Assembly (NCBI GenBank): GCA_021163455.1
Contig: JAGGWT010000028.1
Location: 1 to 11,077 of the forward strand
DNA: 11,077 nucleotides
Direction of reading: 5' to 3'
From: Thermoplasmata archaeon
Lineage (GTDB): Archaea > Thermoplasmatota > E2 > DHVEG-1 > B18-G2
Of the stretch, positions 1 to 6,849 are shown one piece after another (the stretch's first letter is position 1; the number at the start of each line of letters is the position of its first letter). The notes under the pieces are model-generated. The model did not search any database. It saw nothing but the letters and a program-made list of their open reading frames with translations, and was not told where the DNA came from. A program made the position numbers and the translations under genes.

Positions 1-2011
1 CAATATATATCTCAACATGGCTTATCCCGGTCTCATTGTCCACCGCTTTAACCTCTATCTCAACATCACCTATAACCAAAGTTACCGGGAAGCGAATAAT
101 CTCATGATCGAACAGATATACAGCCCTGCCAGGTCTGATGATTTTCACATATGGCGAGATAGTGTCACTCTCGGCTGCAATCGTTGTAAAATGCCATAAA
201 GGACCTATCGAGACGGCGCCGTGGTTGTCTCTCGAGATTACTCTCCAGTAATATGTCGTGTTCTTGTTGAGCGGACTCACACTCAGGTTTGTCATCGTAT
301 AGTTCTCAACAATTTTTGGTGGTGGATTTTCTGTGCCGAACATTATATCGTATACCACACTATCATTTGGATCCGGATCCTCTCCTTTCCATCGGAGTGT
401 AATGTTTAACGGTACATCCACTGAGCCGTTTTCAGGGTAAGGTGAGTTTGGTGTATATGGAGGATTGTTTTGTGGATAGCCGGTGGTGAACCTCCATACC
501 GGTCCAGCAGTTTCATGATTATGGTCATCACGAGCAACCACCATCCAGTAGTAGGTGGTGTTTGTTTCAAGCAACTCAGGGTACTGATACTCCGTGTATC
601 TGTATCCGGTCTCAACCAGAGGTGGTGGATTCTCCGTTCCGAGGTATATATCAAAGGTCAACGGGTCATTATCTGGATCACTACAGCACCAGCTCAGTAT
701 GGTATCTATATCTACATCGGCTTCTCCATCCCAAGGTATGGGATGATTGGGTTGTCTAGGTGGTAAGTTCTCATGGTCGAGTTTAACTACATATATATCA
801 TAGTTGTTTGAGGAACCCGTAGAGCCAGCAATGGCGTAACAGTAATCTCTCGTCTGCACGATACTTCTCCCCAAGTCCTCACAGTTGTATGGCTGATGAG
901 ATATCAATTTGTACCACTCTTCTTCTCCATATTCGTTGATTTTTATCACATATATATCCTGGTCCTGATTAAAAGATTGAGTAACTCCCGCCAGAATGTA
1001 ACCCCCATCGTGCGTTTGTTTGATACAGTATGCCTCATCGTAATTATCTCCTCCAAAAAATCTGCACCATTCCTTTATGCCATTAGAATTTACTTTCATC
1101 ACGTATACATCTGCATTTCCTGCCGAATAATTGTAGGCGCAGCCGGCCAGGATGTATCCCCCATCTGATGCCAGGTCTATACTGCGTATTATTTCATCAT
1201 ATCCATCTTCACCTATGACTCTCTGCCATCTTACATTACCATCTGAGTCGAGTTTGATGATTATTGCATCCTTATCACCATTCTCGGATTCAGTGTATCC
1301 AGCCAAGATATAATGTCCATCACCTGTTACCAGTATGTCATTTCCTATATCAGAATAAGAGGTGCCATATGTTTTGTTCATCAGAATGTTGCCGTTTTTA
1401 TCCATCTTCAGCAGCCAGATATCATAGCTTCCATGTGATGAAAAGGATGATGTTGTTCCAACTATCACAATATAATCGTTCTGCAATCTGGCAATACCTG
1501 AACCCGTATCTGAGAGAGCTCCACCAATGGTGAGATTCCATCTTTCGTTTCCAGCTGCATCGAGACTGACCACGAACATATCGGATAACGTTGCGTATCC
1601 TCTTTCACCCACCGCGACATACCCTCCATCTGATAGTTCCACAATATCATAACCATCGTACGCAATATCTCCGCCATGGATATACTGCCACTCCTCATCG
1701 CCATTTTCATCGAGTTTTATCACGGTAAAATGGCCAGGCCATGGAGACCAGAAATCCCTGTCGTATGCGCCCGTTATAACATAACCTCCATCCTCTGTCT
1801 GCTTTATGGAGTTTCCCCAGTCCATCCTGGATGTGCCATAGACCTTCTCCCACAGTACGCCTGGCGCCCCATCAAGTGCATTCATATGATGGATATCATC
1901 TGATTTTCTGGCATCTGCGGTAAAATCATCGACTGGATGCGCATAAACTGCCATGACAAGGCATATCAGTACAGCAAAAACGAGGTGTTTTGCAAATGAT
2001 ATAGCTTTCAT
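1..2011 (-). CDS. secreted seven-repeat beta-propeller protein with Fn3-like and C-terminal Ig-like domains (partial, C-terminus off the window)
   Basis: Reading the minus strand from ATG 2011 gives 670 codons without a stop to the window edge, so the gene is complete at its start and cut at its end. Residues 1-24 form a Sec-type signal peptide (two lysines, then a hydrophobic core ending VYA). Seven repeats with a DGGYxxxG-like core occur near residues 74, 128, 178, 231, 283, 335 and 389, spaced 50-54 residues apart, each followed by an IKLDxNGxxxW-like strand. This predicts a seven-bladed beta-propeller. Two tandem Fn3-like domains follow (about 417-507 and 516-608), both containing GTENPPP and NTTYYW. 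From residue 615 an Ig-like domain begins that matches the protein encoded at 5121-5666. The protein is probably exported and at the cell surface; ligand or activity is unknown. The start has GGGAG eight bases upstream; an in-frame ATG at 2032 could instead be a leaderless start, adding seven residues. Confidence 0.88.
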   Translation of the reverse strand, partial: MKAISFAKHLVFAVLICLVMAVYAHPVDDFTADARKSDDIHHMNALDGAPGVLWEKVYGTSRMDWGNSIKQTEDGGYVITGAYDRDFWSPWPGHFTVIKLDENGDEEWQYIHGGDIAYDGYDIVELSDGGYVAVGERGYATLSDMFVVSLDAAGNERWNLTIGGALSDTGSGIARLQNDYIVIVGTTSSFSSHGSYDIWLLKMDKNGNILMNKTYGTSYSDIGNDILVTGDGHYILAGYTESENGDKDAIIIKLDSDGNVRWQRVIGEDGYDEIIRSIDLASDGGYILAGCAYNYSAGNADVYVMKVNSNGIKEWCRFFGGDNYDEAYCIKQTHDGGYILAGVTQSFNQDQDIYVIKINEYGEEEWYKLISHQPYNCEDLGRSIVQTRDYCYAIAGSTGSSNNYDIYVVKLDHENLPPRQPNHPIPWDGEADVDIDTILSWCCSDPDNDPLTFDIYLGTENPPPLVETGYRYTEYQYPELLETNTTYYWMVVARDDHNHETAGPVWRFTTGYPQNNPPYTPNSPYPENGSVDVPLNITLRWKGEDPDPNDSVVYDIMFGTENPPPKIVENYTMTNLSVSPLNKNTTYYWRVISRDNHGAVSIGPLWHFTTIAAESDTISPYVKIIRPGRAVYLFDHEIIRFPVTLVIGDVEIEVKAVDNETGISHVEIYI

Positions 2012-2019
2012 AACAGCAA

Positions 2020-2024
2020 CTCCC
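2020..2024 (-). promoter_or_regulatory. ribosome binding site of the left propeller gene
   Basis: The minus strand reads GGGAG here, eight bases before ATG 2011. It favours 2011 over the in-frame ATG at 2032, but the TATA box would also place a transcript start close to 2032, so the choice is not settled. Confidence 0.45.
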
Positions 2025-2055
2025 GATTCCATGATTTAATTATTCGGAATCCTCG

Positions 2056-2068
2056 TTAAATATTTTTT
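2056..2068 (-). promoter_or_regulatory. archaeal BRE/TATA promoter of the left propeller gene
   Basis: On the minus strand an A-rich BRE-like stretch leads into TATTTAA (TATA box at 2056-2062). Its centre lies about 26 bp before position 2033, the usual archaeal distance to the transcription start. This predicts a leader of about 20 bases for ATG 2011, or an almost leaderless message for ATG 2032. Confidence 0.55.
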
Positions 2069-2129
2069 GTTGATGTCAAAAGAAATGAAAAAGAGCTTTT
2101 TGTTCGTACACAAACCGCTTTCAATTCTG

Positions 2130-2142
2130 ATAAAGTTTTTAA
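2130..2142 (+). promoter_or_regulatory. archaeal BRE/TATA promoter of the methyltransferase gene
   Basis: ATAAAG followed by TTTTTAAG (2135-2142) resembles a BRE plus TATA box. The expected transcription start is near 2164, leaving about 48 bases of leader before ATG 2212 or about 18 before ATG 2182. Confidence 0.45.
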
Positions 2143-2199
2143 GAAACGAATGTTGAAGTTTTGCTAAGCAGATAGAAATTAATGATTCCATCATTCGCC

Positions 2200-2206
2200 G
2201 GAGAGG
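2200..2206 (+). promoter_or_regulatory. ribosome binding site choosing ATG 2212
   Basis: GGAGAGG lies five bases before ATG 2212. No comparable purine-rich site precedes the upstream in-frame ATG at 2182, so the shorter start is preferred. Confidence 0.6.
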
Positions 2207-2211
2207 ATACG

Positions 2212-2907
2212 ATGAGATTCAGAATGCTGAAAATATTGCAGCCGATGATTTTAAGATTCATCATAAGGTCTCTTCAGATAAATTTCCTGAAAAAGAATGA
2301 TGAAGTCGATGTTAGAGGTGAGAAATTTGTCATTTCTGAAAGTGTGTTTAACCCCAAACTTTTCTATTCATCTGAATTGATGATCGATGCCCTGGATCAT
2401 ATCGACATATCTCCGGATAAGATGGTTCTTGATATGGGAACGGGAAGCGGGATTCTGGCAATAATGTCTGCAAAGAAGGGAGCTAGAGTTGTTGCCATTG
2501 ATATAAACAGAGAGGCGGCAAAATGTGCAAAGATGAATGCAAAAAATCACGATGTCGATGTCGATGTCGAAGTCATATGCTCTGATCTCTTTTCCTGTTT
2601 GAAAGAACAAAGGATTTTTGACCTTATCATTTTCAACATCCCCTATCTGAATATCAAACCGAGAGATTCCTTCGATTTATCGATATGTGATCACCGGAAG
2701 GAAACGCTCAAAAGATTCCTGGATGAATCACACAAGTACCTGAAAGATGATGGAAAAATCCTGATGACATATTCGAGCGTAAGCGATATCAATGAAACCG
2801 AAAGAATGTTTGGAGAGAAAGGCTGGCATTTTGAGAAAATTCTTGAGAAGAATATTTCGGAGTTTGAAAGTATCGTGATCTATAAATTAAAGAAAGCCAA
2901 AGTGTAA
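2212..2907 (+). CDS. class I SAM-dependent methyltransferase, HemK/small-methyltransferase-like
   Basis: This 231-residue protein has a Rossmann methyltransferase fold. Motif I DMGTGSG is at residues 74-80 (numbered from ATG 2212), the acidic ribose-contact motif VAIDIN near 94-99, a SDLF motif at 124-127, and FNIPY at 141-145 where HemK/MTS families usually have (N/D)PPY. The segment VFNPKLFYSSEL before motif I resembles the pre-domain region of the MTS/HemK group. That group modifies amide or ring nitrogens in proteins, nucleic acids or small molecules; the substrate here cannot be told. The first 25 residues form a hydrophobic, basic helix, perhaps for membrane or nucleic-acid contact. An in-frame ATG at 2182 would add ten residues. 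It has its own promoter and lies between two secreted-protein genes, with no clear functional link to them. Confidence 0.85.
   Translation: MRFRMLKILQPMILRFIIRSLQINFLKKNDEVDVRGEKFVISESVFNPKLFYSSELMIDALDHIDISPDKMVLDMGTGSGILAIMSAKKGARVVAIDINREAAKCAKMNAKNHDVDVDVEVICSDLFSCLKEQRIFDLIIFNIPYLNIKPRDSFDLSICDHRKETLKRFLDESHKYLKDDGKILMTYSSVSDINETERMFGEKGWHFEKILEKNISEFESIVIYKLKKAKV
2551..2574 (+). repeat. hexamer repeat GATGTC x3 plus one degenerate copy
   Basis: Three exact GATGTC units (2551-2568) and a fourth, GAAGTC, lie inside the methyltransferase gene. They encode the alternating acidic stretch DVDVDVEV between motifs II and III. Being six bases long, copy changes would keep the reading frame. Confidence 0.8.
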
Positions 2908-2919
2908 ACAATGTATATC

Positions 2920-2933
2920 AAAGGGGTTAAATA
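2920..2933 (+). promoter_or_regulatory. archaeal BRE/TATA promoter of the FG-GAP/PKD protein
   Basis: AAAGGGG runs directly into TTAAATA (2927-2933), just after the methyltransferase stop codon. The expected transcription start is near 2956, giving a leader of about 40 bases that carries the ribosome binding site at 2987-2991. Confidence 0.5.
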
Positions 2934-2986
2934 CAAGGTAATTGATAATAAATAGCAGAAGTAAAAGATACCGGTATGGGGGAGCA

Positions 2987-2991
2987 GGTGA
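2987..2991 (+). promoter_or_regulatory. ribosome binding site choosing ATG 2996
   Basis: GGTGA sits four bases before ATG 2996. The frame is open upstream to a TTG at 2942, but the site and the signal peptide that begins at 2996 both favour the later start. Confidence 0.65.
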
Positions 2992-2995
2992 AAAC

Positions 2996-5131
2996 ATGAT
3001 GGGTGTGAATTTGAGGATGTGTTTTGCGCTTCTTATTGTTGCTACTCTGATTAGTCCTCTACTGCCCACCGATATCTCAGGAAGGCCCTCAAATCCAGCC
3101 GGAGATAACAGCACAGATTACAGACTCACTCTTATTTCCAAATCCGATGGTCTGGAAATCCCGGAAAAGGAGGAGGGAAAAACAGAGTATGAGGTCGCAG
3201 ATATTAACAACGATGGTTTTCTTGATATAATATCGGTAGGCGACCATGGTAATCCATATGTAAATAGTGATGAACACGGGATAATGGTGTGGCTTGGAGA
3301 CAATGGTAATTACTGGGATGTCCATCAAACCGGGAACTTTGGTTATGGCGGCTGTGCAATCGGAGACCTCAACCTTGACGGATATATGGATATCGTGTGG
3401 GGAGTTCATCACAACTGGAGCGATAATGAGCTCGGTGATACAATCATAGATGCCGCACTTGGAGATGGAACTGGCTATGGATGGACGGACTGGGGAGAGG
3501 GTCTAGCCAGTAATGGTGAAACGTGGGGAATGTTTGCAACTGCACTTGCTGATTTCGACCTTGATGGGGATCTGGATTTAGTATCAGAATCCTTTGGATG
3601 TTGTAACGGTATACGTGTATACGAAAATCATGGCGACGGCACATGGAGCCAGGCGTGGGCGCATCCTGGTGGGAATGTTATGTACACCATAGAAACGTGC
3701 GATTTCAATGGTGATGGCAAACCAGATTTCGTTGCCACGCACGAGGATGGAATCGCCTTCCTTGGAGATGGTAACTTTGGTTTCACCATAGTTGATAATG
3801 GTCTCCCCGTTAGCTCAATAAATGCTATCGATTGTGGCGACATGAACAACGATGGTGCAGACGATATAGCAGTTGCCCTGGATGATAATGGTGTCAGATG
3901 TTATGTCTTTGATGTCTCCGCAAACACGTGGAAATCTAAATCCACGGGTTTACCAACATCTGGAGATTATTATCTCGTGCAGTTCGGTGATATAAACGGA
4001 GATGGCTATCTCGATATTGTAGCCTATTCCGGTCCCGAAGGTAAGGTTTATCTCGGTGATGGAACAGGGAAATGGACAGAAAGTGCATCCTGGACCATGC
4101 CGGCGCCGGGCTCATACTCTGCAATGAGGGTCGATGGTGATGTTGACCACGATGGAAGAGAGGATATAGTCATTCAGGCTGAGAAGGAAGATTTTCCAAC
4201 TTATAAGAATGAGTTGAGGCTCTACTCTCCATGGCAGGAACCCACGGAACTCAGTGCTCTTGTGCAGATCCCTCATGGCGGTGAAGTGTTCAGGATAGGC
4301 TCCGTGAGGGAGATAAGATGGTTATCCGCCGTTCCGCCATCTGACGTGCCCGGAACAGTGACCATTCAACTATCAACAAATGGAACTTCTGGACCATGGG
4401 AAACCATCGCATCAAACATACCCAACAATGGCAGATACCAGTGGATAGTGAGTGGTGAGGAATCATCTCACTGCCGTATAAAGATAATCGTCTCAGCAGG
4501 TTCTGATACGGTTGAAGCGATATCACCCGATGACTTCTACATAATATCGGAAGGTGATGTTCTTAAAGCATATGCTGATGGTCCTTACTATGGGTATGTT
4601 AACGAGTCGATACAGCTCCATGGCTCCGCGCAGGGAGGTACTCCACCTTACACCTGGGAATGGGACTTCGGTGATGGAAATATAAGCCATGAGCAAAATC
4701 CAACCCATGTTTACACCTCTCCCGGCAACTACACAGTGACATTGACAGTAACAGATAGCAACGGCAGGCACGCAGATGATACAACCACTGCTTATATCGA
4801 GATACCGAATATTCCGCCACATGCACATTTCAGTTATTCGCCACCAAATCCAACAACCAGAATCAATGTTCAGTTCACAGATGAATCCATGGATGAAGAT
4901 GGAACTATCGTGAGATGGTTCTGGAGATTTGGTGATGGGTGTGGCTCAACGGAGCAGAATCCGGTGCATCGTTTCGAGAGAGCGGGAACGTATACCGTAA
5001 CTCTCACAGTTACAGATGATGATGGAGCCACCGATAGTTATCAGGAGACGATAACAGTAATAGAAGCTGGTAATTCACTACCTGTTGCGATAATAGATTC
5101 AATCTCACCAAATCCCTGCAGTGGAAGGTGA
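2996..5131 (+). CDS. secreted FG-GAP/VCBS propeller and PKD-domain protein, N-terminal part (frameshifted)
   Basis: This 711-residue frame starts with a signal peptide (about residues 1-29). Seven FG-GAP/VCBS loops of the form DxxxDGxxD lie near residues 69, 124, 186, 236, 282, 332 and 382; such loops bind calcium in integrin-like propellers, so a seven-bladed propeller is predicted. Residues 418-518 form a Kre9/Ser-Thr-rich-anchor-like Ig domain (IPHGGE, then GSVREIRW). Two PKD domains follow, with WDFGDG at 556-561 and WRFGDG at 643-648. A third PKD-like domain begins at about 693 but stops at TGA 5129-5131 after SPNPCSGR. The next frame continues that domain exactly, so this is the front of a protein of about 889 residues. 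It is probably an exported surface adhesin or binding protein; ligand unknown. The break may be a mutation, a sequencing error or programmed frameshifting. Confidence 0.85.
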   Translation: MMGVNLRMCFALLIVATLISPLLPTDISGRPSNPAGDNSTDYRLTLISKSDGLEIPEKEEGKTEYEVADINNDGFLDIISVGDHGNPYVNSDEHGIMVWLGDNGNYWDVHQTGNFGYGGCAIGDLNLDGYMDIVWGVHHNWSDNELGDTIIDAALGDGTGYGWTDWGEGLASNGETWGMFATALADFDLDGDLDLVSESFGCCNGIRVYENHGDGTWSQAWAHPGGNVMYTIETCDFNGDGKPDFVATHEDGIAFLGDGNFGFTIVDNGLPVSSINAIDCGDMNNDGADDIAVALDDNGVRCYVFDVSANTWKSKSTGLPTSGDYYLVQFGDINGDGYLDIVAYSGPEGKVYLGDGTGKWTESASWTMPAPGSYSAMRVDGDVDHDGREDIVIQAEKEDFPTYKNELRLYSPWQEPTELSALVQIPHGGEVFRIGSVREIRWLSAVPPSDVPGTVTIQLSTNGTSGPWETIASNIPNNGRYQWIVSGEESSHCRIKIIVSAGSDTVEAISPDDFYIISEGDVLKAYADGPYYGYVNESIQLHGSAQGGTPPYTWEWDFGDGNISHEQNPTHVYTSPGNYTVTLTVTDSNGRHADDTTTAYIEIPNIPPHAHFSYSPPNPTTRINVQFTDESMDEDGTIVRWFWRFGDGCGSTEQNPVHRFERAGTYTVTLTVTDDDGATDSYQETITVIEAGNSLPVAIIDSISPNPCSGR
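5119..5131 (+). other. single-base frameshift site
   Basis: The upstream frame reads AGT GGA AGG TGA (stop). Removing one G at 5123 or 5124 gives AGT GAA GGT GAG and restores an uninterrupted PKD-like sequence (SPNPCS then EGETVEF). A +1 slip at AGG TGA G would also join the two frames. Confidence 0.8.
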
Positions 5132-5666
5132 GACCGTAGAGTTTTCGGGTCATGGAGAGGATATTGATGGATATATCACCGATTACAAATGGATATCAAG
5201 TATAGATGGGTTCCTTTCGAATGAATCATCCTTCAGTACAGCCAATCTCTCTGTAGGAGTTCATACAATAAGTTTCTATGTTAAGGATAATGAGGGTGCA
5301 TGGTCTAATGCAACCAATACCACGCTCGTTATACTCAGCCAGCAATCAGATACGAGCCCACCGTATGTCAGAATCATCAAACCAGGAAAAGCAATATATT
5401 TGAATGGTAAGGCTCTGATACCTTTCTTCCTGACGATAGTGATTGGGGAGATAGAAATCGAGATAGAGGCATGGGATAATGAAAGCGGAATAGACCACGT
5501 CGAGCTTTACATCGATGGAGAGATGAAATATAACTTCACTTCAGAACCCTATACCTGGATGTGGAGCGATGACAAAACATTCGGAATACACAGAATAAAA
5601 GCCGTGGCTTACGATTTTGCAGGTAACTCCTCGGTCGATGAGGTCATTGTCCTGAAAATACTGTAG
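5121..5666 (+). CDS. C-terminal part of the frameshifted FG-GAP/PKD protein
   Basis: This frame of about 181 residues has only a GTG near its beginning and no signal peptide, and its first residues complete the PKD-like domain left unfinished upstream (EGETVEFSGHG, then DIDGYITDYKW, ending NTTLVIL near residue 72). It is therefore the rest of the preceding gene rather than a separate one. Residues 76-181 form a C-terminal Ig-like module of the 'DNESGIDHVELYIDG ... GIHRIKAVAYDFAGNSS' type that is common at the ends of archaeal surface proteins. The first 56 residues of this module align without gaps to the truncated C-terminus of the protein encoded at 1-2011. No membrane helix or sorting signal follows; the protein ends VLKIL. 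If translated only through the frameshift it would be made at low level or not at all. Confidence 0.75.
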   Translation: MEGETVEFSGHGEDIDGYITDYKWISSIDGFLSNESSFSTANLSVGVHTISFYVKDNEGAWSNATNTTLVILSQQSDTSPPYVRIIKPGKAIYLNGKALIPFFLTIVIGEIEIEIEAWDNESGIDHVELYIDGEMKYNFTSEPYTWMWSDDKTFGIHRIKAVAYDFAGNSSVDEVIVLKIL

Positions 5667-5721
5667 TTTGATATTCAAAAAACCATCATCGATATTGAAA
5701 TCGATAAGACAGATTGATTTA

Positions 5722-5737
5722 GAAAAAACCTTTAAAT
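5722..5737 (+). promoter_or_regulatory. archaeal BRE/TATA promoter giving a leaderless transcript
   Basis: GAAAAAACC leads into TTTAAAT (TATA box at 5731-5737). Its centre is about 24-26 bp before ATG 5758, so transcription should begin at or next to the start codon. No ribosome binding site is visible before the ATG, which fits leaderless translation. Confidence 0.65.
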
Positions 5738-5757
5738 GATGAGATTATGACAGTGCG

Positions 5758-6849
5758 ATGGCAAAGAGGAGAAAAATTTCAGAGGAATTCGATTTTAAAT
5801 TTCCAGAATTTGATGAGAAAAAGTATATAGACAGGGAAAGGAGGAACACAAAAGTTGTAATTACAACCTTCATCTTCAGCGTTGTCATAGCATTAATATC
5901 CAGATACCTGTGGGCTGGGATGGACAAAAACATAAGATGGCCCCTGATTTTTTTATTTGCTCTTTTCATGATACCATTCCTCTATTCAATCATAAGAAAG
6001 ATCGTGGATGTTTCCGATTATGAAAAAAAGAACTGGTTTGCCACATACCTTTCGTATCTTATAACATGGGTGGTCATTTTTATCATTCTGGTGAATCCTC
6101 CGTTCTATGATGGAACCGCGCCCATGGTGGATTACTGCATACTTCCCATATACCAGGAGCCCGGCGGCACCGTTAAGGTAGCTGCATATATCGCTGATAA
6201 TTCCGGATTGAAAAATGTGAACCTCTCGGTAGAGGAGCCAGGAGGGGAAATCGTTTATCCCTCTTACACCACCTATGAGGGTCTCTATATATGGGAGTAC
6301 AAAAACAGTAGGAATCTCATGGGTAGATTCAATATTACCATAACTGCTGAAGATACAACGGGCAATAGAAAGGTGGTAAAGGATTTCTTCTGGTACTCAG
6401 AGGATGCCATCGCTCTGGTTTATCCAGATAACGGTAGCAAGGTCAATCATGCCACCCCTATCAGATTTGAGATAAAGGAGTTGAGTAAGGAAAACTTCCT
6501 GACATATTACATCGTGGATGGGCATAAAATCAATCTCACCAAGTCCAACAATCTGTATGAGACATCTCCCATATACGAGGGATGGGAGAAAGGAAAGAAC
6601 GTCACTTTAGTGGTGAAAGCAGAGGTGATGCACTACTTCTATGATAAGAAAGTGAACAACACGGTAAGCGATAGTTCTGTGTATGTGTTCTCCACGGACT
6701 CAAATGATAACTCGATAGGAACGGAAAAATCTCCCGAATTTAAAGAAAAACTGCCTTCACCCAGACCAAGAGCCATCACACCTGGATTTGAAATATTGAT
6801 TGCCGTATTATCATTAATTCTGGTGGCTGTATGGAAGAAGAAAAGATGA
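5758..6849 (+). CDS. membrane protein with three N-terminal helices, extracellular Ig-like region and PGF-CTERM-like tail
   Basis: The protein has 363 residues. A basic, charged N-terminus (1-32) precedes three predicted membrane helices at about 33-52, 60-79 and 94-113, the last ending in NPPFYDG. Residues 120-330 look like two beta-rich Ig-like domains; NxS/T glycosylation sequons (155, 192, 225, 259, 281, 300) all fall here, as expected outside the cell. The C-terminus has a proline-rich spacer, PGFE at 342-345, a hydrophobic stretch and KKKR, the layout of a PGF-CTERM archaeosortase signal. The inside/outside alternation of charges is consistent with the domains facing out. Function is unknown; a surface or envelope role is inferred. 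It begins a transcription unit and overlaps the start of the archaeosine gene, an odd partner for a surface protein. The sorting-signal reading is less certain than the membrane assignment. Confidence 0.8.
   Translation: MAKRRKISEEFDFKFPEFDEKKYIDRERRNTKVVITTFIFSVVIALISRYLWAGMDKNIRWPLIFLFALFMIPFLYSIIRKIVDVSDYEKKNWFATYLSYLITWVVIFIILVNPPFYDGTAPMVDYCILPIYQEPGGTVKVAAYIADNSGLKNVNLSVEEPGGEIVYPSYTTYEGLYIWEYKNSRNLMGRFNITITAEDTTGNRKVVKDFFWYSEDAIALVYPDNGSKVNHATPIRFEIKELSKENFLTYYIVDGHKINLTKSNNLYETSPIYEGWEKGKNVTLVVKAEVMHYFYDKKVNNTVSDSSVYVFSTDSNDNSIGTEKSPEFKEKLPSPRPRAITPGFEILIAVLSLILVAVWKKKR

Larger units (their letters stand above)
2012..2211. other. divergent intergenic region
   Basis: No gene is seen between the minus-strand propeller gene and the plus-strand methyltransferase gene. 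The stretch holds one TATA-like element for each direction and, between them at 2088-2101, an imperfect palindrome (arms AAAAAG and CTTTTT around AG) that could be an operator but is AT-rich enough to be chance. Confidence 0.5.

Noticed and set aside
406..1710. Short open frames on both strands between 1 and 1903, up to about 98 residues
   Set aside because: The whole stretch is covered by one continuous minus-strand frame with a signal peptide and coherent repeats; the short frames show no family features and are shadows of it.
2942..2995. TTG 2942 as start of the FG-GAP/PKD protein
   Set aside because: It would put 18 mostly basic and polar residues before the signal peptide and lacks a binding site; GGTGA fits ATG 2996.
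5121..5666. Reading the frame from GTG 5121 as an independent gene
   Set aside because: It would start in the middle of a PKD-like domain without a signal peptide, and the upstream frame supplies exactly the missing first part.
5688..5705. Two ATCGAT sites 12 bp apart before the membrane-protein promoter
   Set aside because: Each is a short self-palindrome in an AT-rich region; without conservation data an operator call is unsupported.
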